From Segetibacter sp. 3557_3 (GTDB lineage: Bacteria; Bacteroidota; Bacteroidia; Chitinophagales; Chitinophagaceae), in contig NZ_SMSK01000002.1 in the NCBI RefSeq assembly GCF_004354985.1, positions 1 to 64,000 of the forward strand: a stretch of DNA of 64,000 bases, read 5' to 3'. Below are positions 1 through 8,883 of the stretch, one piece after another. Position numbers and translations under genes: made by a program. Within the stretch, counting starts at the first letter, position 1. Every line of letters starts with the position of its first letter. The notes below the pieces were generated by a model. It saw only the letters and a list, made by a program, of their open reading frames with translations. It was not told the origin of the DNA and did no database searches.

Positions 1-137
1 TAACAAGCTAAAGCAAGAAGCAGCATGATAACAAATAGCAGTCCTGTCAAGCTCAAACAGCCGATGACTATTGGCAATCCTCTTGAGCTTTCGAGAGGAG
101 TTGCATAGAAGTGCGACGCAACGATGCTTAAAAGCAT
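1..137 (-). CDS. N-terminal fragment of an unknown membrane protein or lipoprotein (cut by left edge)
   Basis: On the reverse strand an open frame enters from the left edge with no stop. From an ATG at 137 it reads about 45 residues, with one hydrophobic stretch near residues 3-8 and a strong one near 25-44 ending in LLLALAC. That ending could be a membrane helix or, with a later start, a weak lipobox. A TTG at 179, seven bases after AGGAG, is an alternative start that would lengthen the protein by 14 residues. The dispersed 15-base repeat at 112-126 lies inside the frame, so the true start may be further in, for example ATG at 26. I do not recognise the family. The frame is short and its start is unsure. 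Confidence 0.35.
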   Translation of the reverse strand, partial: MLLSIVASHFYATPLESSRGLPIVIGCLSLTGLLFVIMLLLALAC

Positions 138-280
138 CACTGATGTTGGGCCCAAAAAGAATAATGGTTTATTGCACAAAATTGTCTCCTGTGCAGGAAG
201 TTTGGGCTATATGAGAAGAATAAATTGTTGGATTTACTCGTGTTTGTTGCCGCAGCAGGCATGGCTAAATTATATAAGAA

Positions 281-306
281 AGGCTGCCTTCCCGGGCAGC
301 CTTTTT
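281..306 (-). terminator. Probable intrinsic terminator after the M16 peptidase gene
   Basis: Perfect 8-base stem AGGCTGCC (281-288) with GGCAGCCT (295-302) around a 6-base loop. There are T-rich flanks on both sides, so it can act in either direction. It lies 20-45 bases past the stop of the reverse-strand peptidase gene and before the edge gene. Confidence 0.7.
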
Positions 307-324
307 CTTTGATCGGAAGTACAA

Positions 325-3129
325 CTAAATTTCAGGCATTAATACAAGTTTAGCCATATTGTTTACGTTGAAGTACTTATTGGCTAGTTCTTTTGTCCTT
401 TCCACGGTCATCTTTTTTACCAGTGCAGGATCTTCGAGTATGCCTTTTGGATCTTCGTTGAAATAATATTTTTGCTGAAGGTTGCTCAGCCAATAACTGT
501 TCTCTTTTACTTCTGTTTCCATGGCACGGATGTCTTCAGCAAGAGTCTTGTCGACGTTTGCCTGTGGTGCGCCATTAGCCTGTAAAGTTTTTATTTCGTC
601 CATCACCAGTGCAGAAAGTTTCTCGGCATTCTCCTTTGATGAGCCGAAGGATATGGTAATTGCATAGCTGTTTACCGGCTCACGATTAATCCCGCCCCGG
701 ACGTTTACGCCATAAACCCCACCCTGGTCTTCCCGAAGGACCTCTCTTAAGCGGATTGCCAGTATTTTAGTCAGCTGGTCAAGTTGGGTAGCCTCAAGAT
801 CGGAGTAGGTGGTGGTACCGGTGAATGTAAGCCGCACGGTACTTTTATTTTCCTGGCCCTTCTTGATCACCTTGTTTACTACCCCGGTTGGATACCTTAT
901 CCCTACATCTTTCCAGGTTTCCTTCGTACCGGTTGCAGGTAGTGAAGCAATATATTTCTCAACCAATGGCTTGATACTGTCTACGGCAAAATTGCCGACA
1001 AACGTAAAAATGAAATCACCTGCATTGCCGAAGCGCTCCTTGTAAACGTCGTACGACTTGTCGAGGTTAATCTGCTGTATTTGAGCAACATCCATAGGCT
1101 TTGTACGGGGATTATAAGAACTCATGATATAGCCGACGGAGTCGCTGAAAACAGAGGCCGGATCCTTGCCTTTGTTCATGAGCATAGCGGTCATTTGTTG
1201 CTGTGCTACCTTAAACATGCTGGTATCTTTACGTGGTTCCGTAAAATAACCGTGGATTAATTGAAAGCCGGTTTCCAGGTCCTTTGGTGTTGAACTTCCA
1301 CTTAAACCTTCACTGTACAACCCGACGGAAGGAAATACCCGCACCTGCTTTCCGCTGAGTTCTTTTTGAAGACTCATAATATCATAGTTGCCTACACCTC
1401 CCAACATAGTGATGCTGCTGGCATTTGATGCAGAAAGATAATCCGCCTCCGGGTATAGGGAAGAACCACCCGGGCTGATTGCTGAAAATTGGACCTCATT
1501 GTTTTTGAAATCAGTTGGCTTTAATACCACTTTTGCGCCGTTTGAAAGCGTAAGCTCGGTAACGCCCAACTCAGGGATCTTAGTTTCGTTGGTTATTTTA
1601 CCTGGTGTAATCGTTTTAGCCAGCAGTGCACCCTTAACTACTTTGTCTTCGTAAGCGGTAAGTTTACCAAAAGGCTTATTCAACAAAGCCAGCATTTGCT
1701 TCTGATTGATAAGGTTTGCTTTTTCAGTTTCCGGTGCCATCACGATCACGGCGCGGTCAAGCGGTTTCAGCCACTTTGTAATGAGGCTGTTTACTTCTGA
1801 CAACTTTATAGTAGGTAAGAACTTTTTATAGAGTTCGTATTCGTAAGCAATACCCGTGATGGATTCTTTGTGCAGGAAGTTGCGGATTAACTCTTCAACA
1901 AGGGTAGCAGACTTGGTTTTATCACGTTCGTTGTACGCGTTCTCCATTGAAGACATGGCATTACTCTTTGCGCGCTCCAGTTCACCCTCTGTAAAACCAT
2001 TCTGTCGAACACGCTCATTTTCGATCAGTAGTGCTTCGGTAGCTTTAGGAACAGATTTGCCGTCTTTTGCAACAGCTATCAGGGTAAGAGCATCTTTGTC
2101 GCCCAGTAACTTGCTGTAGCTGCTGTTTCCAAAAAGAAAAGGTGCATCCGGCTTTTGGGATATTTCCTGTAACCGCTCGGTCATGATCTGGTTGAAGATA
2201 TCGCGAACCAGCATACCGCGGTATTCGAGTTCAGTCTGCGCTTCAGGAAGTGCCGGCTGCTTATAGAAGATCTGGACAACATTATACGGCTGTTCAGGGT
2301 CGGTAACGATAACCGTATTTACTTCTTTGTTTGCCGGAATGCCGAACTTTTTACGTGGAGGTGCATTGGTGGGTTTTGGTATGCCTGCAAAGTGTTGTTT
2401 GATTAAGTTCTCAACCTCATCAACGTTAACGTCGCCTACAACAATCACAGCCTGCAGATCGGGTCGGTACCAGGTTTTGTAAAAATCTTTCAACGTCTGG
2501 TATTTAAATGTTTCCAGGTTCTTTTTAGTACCAATTGGTAAGCGATTGGCATATTGTGAACCTTTAAGCAACACAGGAAAATACTTTGCCCGCATACGCT
2601 CCTGCGCTCCCTGGCCCAATCGCCATTCTTCGATTACAACACCTCTTTCTTTATCAATCTCATCTTCTTCCATGGTTACATTGTGCGCCCAGTCTTCCAG
2701 AATTTGGAAGCCTTTTTTAAACACCATTGGGCTGTCGGTGGGCAGCTGGAGCATGTATACCGTTTCGTCGAAAGATGTGTAGGCATTGAGGTCTGCGCCG
2801 AATTGAACACCACTTTTCTCAAGGAAGTCAACCAATTCCGACTTCTTAAAGTTTTTGGTTCCATTAAACGCCATGTGTTCGGTAAAGTGGGCAAGACCGA
2901 GCTGCTGCTCGTTTTCCAGGATGGACCCTGCATTTACCACCAGCCGTAATTCTGCGCGGTTTTTTGGCTCCTGGTTTTTTCGGATATAATAAGTTAATCC
3001 ATTGGCAAGTTTACCAATTCGTAGATCCGGCGAAACAGGCAGCTTTTTATTGGTTGGGGTCTGTGCAATAGGAGAACCCATCGCTAACGATAAGGTCAAT
3101 GCAAACAGAATCCTCACAGTCCACTTCAT
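325..3129 (-). CDS. M16 family zinc metallopeptidase (insulinase/pitrilysin type)
   Basis: A 934-residue exported peptidase. A signal peptide covers about residues 1-23 and ends in SPIAQ. The first M16 domain carries the inverted zinc motif HFTEH at residues 81-85, with a downstream acidic stretch GVVIEEW that fits the third ligand. The rest has the length expected for the tandem M16 and M16_C domains of two-half clamshell enzymes. Such proteins cut peptides and unfolded proteins in the periplasm or at the outer membrane. The physiological substrate cannot be read from the sequence. It is probably transcribed alone: a stem-loop follows it, and 78 bases separate it from the methyltransferase gene upstream on the same strand. 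The family call is secure. Confidence 0.93.
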   Translation of the reverse strand: MKWTVRILFALTLSLAMGSPIAQTPTNKKLPVSPDLRIGKLANGLTYYIRKNQEPKNRAELRLVVNAGSILENEQQLGLAHFTEHMAFNGTKNFKKSELVDFLEKSGVQFGADLNAYTSFDETVYMLQLPTDSPMVFKKGFQILEDWAHNVTMEEDEIDKERGVVIEEWRLGQGAQERMRAKYFPVLLKGSQYANRLPIGTKKNLETFKYQTLKDFYKTWYRPDLQAVIVVGDVNVDEVENLIKQHFAGIPKPTNAPPRKKFGIPANKEVNTVIVTDPEQPYNVVQIFYKQPALPEAQTELEYRGMLVRDIFNQIMTERLQEISQKPDAPFLFGNSSYSKLLGDKDALTLIAVAKDGKSVPKATEALLIENERVRQNGFTEGELERAKSNAMSSMENAYNERDKTKSATLVEELIRNFLHKESITGIAYEYELYKKFLPTIKLSEVNSLITKWLKPLDRAVIVMAPETEKANLINQKQMLALLNKPFGKLTAYEDKVVKGALLAKTITPGKITNETKIPELGVTELTLSNGAKVVLKPTDFKNNEVQFSAISPGGSSLYPEADYLSASNASSITMLGGVGNYDIMSLQKELSGKQVRVFPSVGLYSEGLSGSSTPKDLETGFQLIHGYFTEPRKDTSMFKVAQQQMTAMLMNKGKDPASVFSDSVGYIMSSYNPRTKPMDVAQIQQINLDKSYDVYKERFGNAGDFIFTFVGNFAVDSIKPLVEKYIASLPATGTKETWKDVGIRYPTGVVNKVIKKGQENKSTVRLTFTGTTTYSDLEATQLDQLTKILAIRLREVLREDQGGVYGVNVRGGINREPVNSYAITISFGSSKENAEKLSALVMDEIKTLQANGAPQANVDKTLAEDIRAMETEVKENSYWLSNLQQKYYFNEDPKGILEDPALVKKMTVERTKELANKYFNVNNMAKLVLMPEI

Positions 3130-3207
3130 AATTCAGATTTTTTTGTGATTGCGAAGTACGTTATTTGTATGTACAGTTGCAGAAGCTTGTATAAAATTTA
3201 AGTTCTT

Positions 3208-4272
3208 TTATACACGAGCGGAAGCAGGCTTTTGGGCAGTAATGGCCGCATAACCGGGAATGGTCAGGAAGGTAGATTTGGAAGGTTTTATGAACCCCGC
3301 CTGGCGTTGCCATTGCTTAATGTCGTTGAGTCTCCACGCGCCCGAAGTGCTGCTCAGTGCAAAAAAGAAGTTTGCCAGGCTGCCGAGCAGGTCGCTATTT
3401 AATTTAGCTTGCTCCCTTCGGATGATCTCAATGATACAAAAATAGCCACCAGGTTTTAGTGCCCGGAATGCTTTTTCCGCAACCAGCATGTTTTCTTCTT
3501 CGGTCAGGTGATGGGCAACGCTTGCCAACAGTACAAGGTCGTATTGGTCTGCTCCGATATCAAATTCCAAAATATTTCCCGGTTGAAATCTTACCCTTTG
3601 TTTCAGTTCGTGATCCTGGAACAGGGGTTCAGATACGGCCACCGCCTCTGGAAGGTCAAGCACAACAGCGGAGAGATTGGGATTTTTCTTGCATAACTCT
3701 GCTGAATATCGACCATGTGATCCACCAATATCAAGCATTTTGGTTGCATTTAATGGTAGTGGAATTTTCCGTACAGCTTCTTTAGCTGTTGCAGCCGCCG
3801 ATACTGCCATTGCCTTCTGGTAATAATACCACTCTTCCCCGTTAAATGTTTGATGGTATTGAAGCCCTTTACCGGACTGCAGAAAAGGTCCTACCTCGTC
3901 CATCCATTTGAAGCAAACCCGGTTATCAAACATCAGGAGCCAGTACATGGAGTGCCGGCTATCTTTTAGAAGCCACTTTTTTGATGCGGGTGTAAGGGAG
4001 AACCTTTCCCCGGCTTGCCTGACCAAACCCATCGAGGCCAGAACAATAACAAGGCTTTCAAGCGCTTTTTCATGGAGGTTGGTAGCTATCGCCAATTCGC
4101 GAAGGCTTTGTTTCTCCTTTGACATGGCTTCGAAAACCCCTTTGTCTGCCGCCTCCAAAACAACCTTGCTCATGATAAATCCGAAGTGAGAGTAGCCGAG
4201 TGGTAAAGGAACCATCCCGGCTTTTATGGCGATCCATTCTAGAACATTCTGGGCAACGGGTTTAAAGTGCAT
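3208..4272 (-). CDS. SAM-dependent O-methyltransferase (plant-OMT/acetylserotonin-OMT-like)
   Basis: A 354-residue class I methyltransferase with an N-terminal winged-helix dimerisation region (about residues 15-110, including a helix with HEKALESLVIVLASMG). The Rossmann domain follows, with SAM motif I MLDIGGSHGRY near residue 177 and a VAHHLTEEE segment where this family places its catalytic His. The C-terminus ends in ITAQKP. Family members methylate phenolic or enolic hydroxyls of small aromatic compounds. It is the last gene of a reverse-strand set with an aminotransferase and an FAD hydroxylase, and tryptophan dioxygenase lies further upstream. That context suggests (inference) a hydroxy-quinoline or kynurenine-type substrate. 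The gap of 383 bases to the aminotransferase gene leaves co-transcription open. Confidence 0.85.
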   Translation of the reverse strand: MHFKPVAQNVLEWIAIKAGMVPLPLGYSHFGFIMSKVVLEAADKGVFEAMSKEKQSLRELAIATNLHEKALESLVIVLASMGLVRQAGERFSLTPASKKWLLKDSRHSMYWLLMFDNRVCFKWMDEVGPFLQSGKGLQYHQTFNGEEWYYYQKAMAVSAAATAKEAVRKIPLPLNATKMLDIGGSHGRYSAELCKKNPNLSAVVLDLPEAVAVSEPLFQDHELKQRVRFQPGNILEFDIGADQYDLVLLASVAHHLTEEENMLVAEKAFRALKPGGYFCIIEIIRREQAKLNSDLLGSLANFFFALSSTSGAWRLNDIKQWQRQAGFIKPSKSTFLTIPGYAAITAQKPASARV

Positions 4273-4655
4273 TATTCGGGAGGTGGCGTTTTACCCTTAC
4301 AAACAGGATGTGCTTACCCGCAATGCGTTTACAAAACCAATGCCGTGAGGAGAAATGAATAAACTCGCACGTGTCTGGCCGGAGTTGGCCTGTCGGGCAC
4401 ACTTAACTTATACCACGCTTGGTGAAGCTTAAGCATGCGCAGAAGCGGACATCATGTTTTCGGACTCGTGCTTGAAGCCAGCCAGCTTGCCGCAGTCAAA
4501 CGGCGAAGAGCCTCATCCACTGCGGACGCCAACCGAAAAAACGCGATTATCGTTGTAAACGCGATGTGCTTGTTGTTTAGCAGGAGCAGCTGTTATTTTG
4601 CCATCCTGAACGATCCTGGTAGGCAATCCCGCTTATGTCTCCAAAAGTCAGCGTT
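4273..4655. other. 383-base intergenic region, no convincing gene
   Basis: Lies between the methyltransferase and aminotransferase genes. A forward frame at 4435-4812 runs antisense into the aminotransferase gene and resembles no family. A short reverse frame near 4530-4640 is open but has no start. No clear terminator was seen, so it is unclear whether the two flanking genes share a transcript. Confidence 0.5.
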
Positions 4656-5834
4656 TTACAACTTTTTAAAAGCAGCTTCCATTCTGTCGAGGGCTCGTTC
4701 TAATATACTCTGCGAAGTAGAGAAACATAACCGGATATGCCCCGTGGCACCCGGGCCAAACCATTTGGCCGCGCCAGGCACAACGGCCACCCGGGCTTCA
4801 TTTAACAGGTAATCGGTAATTTCTTCAGCGGTTCTGCCGGTTTGGGAAATGTCGGGAAAGATAATATAACAGCCTTGTGGCGCAGTGCAGTTTACATTTT
4901 TCATTGCATTTAGCCGCTCTGCAGTATAGTCTCTCATCTTGGTAAGGTGCTCTACAAAACGATCCACCCAATACCAACACTTCTCGTAAGCCGCCTGGGC
5001 TGCAATTTGCGAAACTGTTGAAACACCGGTTATGGTGGTTCGAACCAGCGAGGCCAGCACAAGGCCTTCGTGAACAGCAGCATTCGGAGACACGATATAG
5101 CCAACCCTTAATCCGGCTAGTCCAAACGACTTGCTGAAACCATAAACCGTTATTGTACGTGCAGCTATTTGGGGTGAAATGGTTGCAATGCTGATATACT
5201 CATGCGGAGCATATACGATGTCGCTCCAGATTTCATCACTCAGGATCATCAGGTTATTGGACACAGCAAAATCGCCCAGCCCCTGTAGTTCTGCGCGGGT
5301 AAAAACTTTACCAATTGGATTGTGCGGGTTGCAAAGGCATAACAATCGTGTTTTTTCGGTGACCAGGCTGGCGAGTAAATCCATGTTGAGGGTGCCGGTC
5401 TGGGCATCTATTGAAAAGAGTACAGCTTTTCCTCCGGCAGCTTCCACGGTTGTTTTAAATAGAAAGTCAACCGGGTCAAAAACAATGGCCTCATCACCAG
5501 GACGAAGCACGTAGGAAGCGGCAACCATCATTCCCTGTGCAGCACTATCAACCGGTAAAACCAGTTCCGGGGTAGTTATGAAGTTTCGTTTTAAGGCTAA
5601 TGTTTCGGCAATCACTTTTTTAAAGGAAGGCAGTCCTTCAACGGGGCCATATGAAAATACGCGCTCGTTGATGTAGTCGTTCATCGCAGCTGCAATCTCT
5701 GGTGCACTTTGAAAGTCGGGGTCGGCAGCAGTTAGTGGGATCACGTCGGCAGGAAGGGTTGCCCACCTAAGATTAAAAGCCCTTTGTTGAAGGGCTTTCA
5801 TGTTGATATGCTCATTATTAAATTCAAGAGACAT
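4656..5834 (-). CDS. PLP-dependent class I/II aminotransferase, possible kynurenine aminotransferase
   Basis: A 392-residue fold-type I PLP enzyme. Visible motifs are SYGPVEGLPSFKK (substrate end), CNPHNPIGKVF (PLP ring contact), LSDEIWSD (Asp to the pyridine N), YGFSKSFGLAGLRVGY with the Schiff-base Lys, and HIRLCFSTS with the carboxylate-binding Arg. The length is normal for AspC/PatB-type enzymes. It starts 29 bases after the stop of the FAD hydroxylase gene, so the two are probably co-transcribed. Family members that act on kynurenine or 3-hydroxykynurenine give kynurenic or xanthurenic acid after spontaneous ring closure. That specificity is inferred from the neighbouring tryptophan dioxygenase and is not visible in the sequence. 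A beta-lyase or a general aromatic aminotransferase is the alternative. Confidence 0.87.
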   Translation of the reverse strand: MSLEFNNEHINMKALQQRAFNLRWATLPADVIPLTAADPDFQSAPEIAAAMNDYINERVFSYGPVEGLPSFKKVIAETLALKRNFITTPELVLPVDSAAQGMMVAASYVLRPGDEAIVFDPVDFLFKTTVEAAGGKAVLFSIDAQTGTLNMDLLASLVTEKTRLLCLCNPHNPIGKVFTRAELQGLGDFAVSNNLMILSDEIWSDIVYAPHEYISIATISPQIAARTITVYGFSKSFGLAGLRVGYIVSPNAAVHEGLVLASLVRTTITGVSTVSQIAAQAAYEKCWYWVDRFVEHLTKMRDYTAERLNAMKNVNCTAPQGCYIIFPDISQTGRTAEEITDYLLNEARVAVVPGAAKWFGPGATGHIRLCFSTSQSILERALDRMEAAFKKL

Positions 5835-5863
5835 CTGGCTGATGGTGTTTTTAGATGATGAAT

Positions 5864-6952
5864 CTATTTTGCTAAGGGGATTGGAGCTTCTTCATCCACA
5901 AACAGGTGTGGTTGGAGGAAGCGATCCGACAGCATCCGGCCAAAGTCAAGGTAATGTTCGAGTGTGTCTTTCCGTGCATAGTAAAACTCGGTAAACACTT
6001 CCCCGAAGTCTTTCTTCTGTCCTTCAAGCAGGTTAGCTAAAATGATTGCATCTTCAAGGGCACTGTTTGTTCCCTGGCTGGTAAATGGTAATGCAAGATG
6101 TGCTGCATCGCCAATCAATACGATATTCTTTTGGTGGAAAGCGGGCAAAAGATCCATGTCTTTTGTCGACCACAGGAATGCTTTATTAAAGTTCGTATTA
6201 TTTAAAACATAGTCGATGGGATGAGGCCATTTGCGTAACAGTGAAAAGGCAAAATCTTTCTTGCTTTTTGCGCTAAGGTCTTTCATATCCCATTTGGTAC
6301 AATCGTATTGCATGTACCAGATCACTTGTTCATCGTTGCAGGGAAGCAGGCCAAATGACAAACCATCTGACTCGCTCTGGGTTTTAATAAGGTCGCCTTT
6401 AAGCAATTCGGAAATTTCAGGCAAGTCAGCAATGCAAACCAATTCTTTTACCGTTGTTTGCGACAAGCGATATTCAGGAAATAACGAACGCCTGATCATT
6501 GAATTTGCACCATCGGCAGCAATAAATATGTCGCCTTCTTGCTGAACACCATTTTTATAAACCACAGCAGTAGCCTTACCGCGATCATCATATATAAAGT
6601 GGGAGAAGTCATTGCCAAAACAAACGCTTTCTTCCGGAAGAAGGTCACACAAGGCTTTTATACAATCATATCGCTGAATGGCGATAGAGTAGTTCAACGT
6701 TTCTTTCTTGTATATCTCGCCGAATTCGTTTTGTAAAATTGCCCTTTTTACGTATTTGCCGGTTTTGCGTATTGCAGTACCTGCACCCAGGTGATCAAGA
6801 GCAAGTACCCCGTTGGGCAGCAGGATAAAACCGAGGCCGATTTCAGTATAGTGTGTTGCCCTTTCATTTACGACAACATCCCAACCTATTTTACGTAGAC
6901 TTATAGCGGTAGCCAGTCCGGCTATTCCGCCCCCGATGATGATGGCTTTCAT
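5864..6952 (-). CDS. FAD-dependent aromatic-ring hydroxylase (group A flavin monooxygenase)
   Basis: A 362-residue flavoprotein. The N-terminal Rossmann motif is IIGGGIAGLATAISL, a DG-type segment AADGANSMIRRSLFP lies near residue 150, and the FAD ribityl motif is LIGDAAHLALPFTSQGTN near residue 285. No membrane segment is seen. The family inserts one oxygen into phenols and related rings with NAD(P)H. The size and N-terminus resemble UbiH/HpxO/salicylate-hydroxylase-like enzymes more than the longer classical kynurenine 3-monooxygenases. The neighbouring aminotransferase, methyltransferase and tryptophan dioxygenase make kynurenine a reasonable but unproven substrate. It is the first gene of the reverse-strand set, after a 676-base upstream gap. 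Confidence 0.85.
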   Translation of the reverse strand: MKAIIIGGGIAGLATAISLRKIGWDVVVNERATHYTEIGLGFILLPNGVLALDHLGAGTAIRKTGKYVKRAILQNEFGEIYKKETLNYSIAIQRYDCIKALCDLLPEESVCFGNDFSHFIYDDRGKATAVVYKNGVQQEGDIFIAADGANSMIRRSLFPEYRLSQTTVKELVCIADLPEISELLKGDLIKTQSESDGLSFGLLPCNDEQVIWYMQYDCTKWDMKDLSAKSKKDFAFSLLRKWPHPIDYVLNNTNFNKAFLWSTKDMDLLPAFHQKNIVLIGDAAHLALPFTSQGTNSALEDAIILANLLEGQKKDFGEVFTEFYYARKDTLEHYLDFGRMLSDRFLQPHLFVDEEAPIPLAK

Positions 6953-7628
6953 AGAACTATTGTTTTGGATTAATGATTTTTCTGGATAGGAAATTGGATA
7001 CTGAAGGATTGGATCTTAGGGTCATTGTTTTCAGGGAGGTTTAGGATTATATTATTGCTTTCATATAATTTGAATTTGTTTGTAAAAAATCGATAATTAA
7101 AGGTATGTCCGTCTGTTATGCACATATCGTTCGTTAAGACTTACGAATGCCCTAATCAGACACTATAAAAAATCACCATATCAACACAATAATTCCGATT
7201 CAACAGAATGCATCAAAGTATCTACCTAACAAATACCATTACGCTATATAAAATCAACATCATTTGCTGCAGGTCTGCCCTTAAGGCAAACACACCGCGC
7301 TTTGTTTCAACCTAAGACGCTTCTGATCACCAAATGGTGACAACAATAGTAATTCATTCGAAACAGGGTCCTCAACCCCCCTGGAACTTGCAACGCGCAT
7401 AGTAATACATGTTGTTCACCATTTCTCATAAACAATCGCTCCCCTTTGCTCGACAGTTAATACAGGCCTGCGGCTGGAGCAAGCTGATAATCTTGAAATT
7501 TTTGTTAGCAAAAAAAACACCAGAATCGTAGCGCCGGTCAAATGTTTCGGTGCCAGATCAAAATATAGAAAACACTCGCGATCAGGTGGTTGAAAAGTTT
7601 AAAGTAAACGATGTCCTGTTGTCCTGGA
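6953..7628. other. 676-base AT-rich intergenic region
   Basis: Separates the FAD hydroxylase gene from tryptophan dioxygenase. Only short frames broken by stops are present. The 7440-7600 part has a reverse frame of about 40 codons without a credible start. It probably holds the promoter of the hydroxylase-aminotransferase set, but no full TTG-N17-19-TAnnTTTG promoter was found. Confidence 0.5.
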
Positions 7629-8699
7629 CTATGTTGTAAAACTAAGGTGTTGCACCAGCGGGGATGGTAAGATGGGCAAATGCTTTCTGGGGATCATAAA
7701 GGTAGACAGGCTGGAGAGGTCTTTGAAGATATAATGTTTACTTAGGGCACCCTGCAGGTAGCCGGAGCCCGATGTATTTCCGGTACCTACCCGCAAGCCA
7801 ATCATCCGGCTAACCATTGCGATATGTTTATGTCGCCACGTGCTGAGCAGCAGGTCGATCTCAACTAGCGAGTCTAATATCTGGAAGGATGTCTGGAATA
7901 CCGGGAAGTCGCGGTACAACATAATGAAAAGCGCTGCCCGCATTGCTGCTGGCGATAGTGCAGCGCGCAGCTTTTCCTGATCCATTTTCTCAAGCGGGCC
8001 GGTTTGCTCGAAAAAGACATAATCAAAATGATTGATTTTGCCAGCTTCACGTTCACTTAAACTTGCTTTATAAAGGTCCCTGTATTCGGTCCAGAATGGC
8101 AGATTTGCATTTCTATCACGAACATGATCTCCCCAATAAACTGGATTGAAAAAAGGCATTCTCTCCAGCCATCGGTTAATTAACATGAGTATGCTCTCCT
8201 CTTTTTCAATTTCGGTTATAATGATATAGTCGGCTTCGGAAAAGCCACCTTCGTTGGTGCGCTTGTAGTATTCCTGGTTATGACGCATCTCGAGCTTCAG
8301 TCCAAGCCTTGCTTCGATTAACCTGAACTGCAAGCTCTGGAACCCCGACGAAGGGGTAAGCAGGTTTCTGAATTCAAGAAAGTCCAGCGGGGTCATGGTG
8401 TCAAGTACGCTGATCTGGTTATTGAGCAATTCAATAATCCGCATCACGCGCTGCAGCCGGTGCCGCACAAGATTTAGGTCTTCCGAATTATCGTTAATGT
8501 GTGCTTTCCTGAACACGTTTGTTACAAACTCAAGTTCAAACAAGATCTGTTTAAACCATAACTCATAAGCCTGGTGAATGATGATAAACAGCATTTCATC
8601 ATGTGCCGGTGTATTCGGAGCTTCAAAGCTTTTCGGATGCTGGCTGCTGAGTACTTTATCAAGTCCCAGGTAGGTGCCATAATAAAGTGCCGGGTCCAT
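7629..8699 (-). CDS. kynA: Tryptophan 2,3-dioxygenase
   Basis: The haem enzyme that opens the indole ring of L-tryptophan to N-formylkynurenine. From the ATG at 8699 (MDPALYYGTYLG) the protein has 356 residues. A longer frame to 8777 adds 26 residues rich in Cys and Phe that do not fit the family. Hallmarks are IIIHQAYELWFKQ with the active-site His near residue 42, FQSLQFRLIEARLG, and the distal part WRHKHIAMVSRMIG with the proximal haem His. GTGNTSGSGYLQGAL follows, which binds the substrate amino and carboxylate groups. It is divergent from the GH13 gene, with about 184 bases shared as promoter region. No formamidase or kynureninase gene is nearby. Confidence 0.94.
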   Translation of the reverse strand: MDPALYYGTYLGLDKVLSSQHPKSFEAPNTPAHDEMLFIIIHQAYELWFKQILFELEFVTNVFRKAHINDNSEDLNLVRHRLQRVMRIIELLNNQISVLDTMTPLDFLEFRNLLTPSSGFQSLQFRLIEARLGLKLEMRHNQEYYKRTNEGGFSEADYIIITEIEKEESILMLINRWLERMPFFNPVYWGDHVRDRNANLPFWTEYRDLYKASLSEREAGKINHFDYVFFEQTGPLEKMDQEKLRAALSPAAMRAALFIMLYRDFPVFQTSFQILDSLVEIDLLLSTWRHKHIAMVSRMIGLRVGTGNTSGSGYLQGALSKHYIFKDLSSLSTFMIPRKHLPILPSPLVQHLSFTT

Positions 8700-8883
8700 A
8701 TTGGTTGTTTGTACAAATATCCCCAATTGTTTCAGTATGACGCAAGCCGGACAATGCTTAAAAAATGGGAACAGCAAGACTATTTACCCAAACGTGCCAG
8801 TTGTAATAAGCTTGTCTTTGATAGGGTGGAACAAGCTGTTTTCCATTATATTTATACTGTTCTCCCACCAACAAATCTCTGCT

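Noticed and set aside
4435-4812. Forward 125-codon frame
   Set aside because: Overlaps the 3' end of the aminotransferase gene antisense and shows no domain pattern.
7629-8777. Longer start for tryptophan dioxygenase at 8777
   Set aside because: The extra 26 residues do not match the family and would run into the divergent promoter region; ATG at 8699 gives the usual N-terminus.
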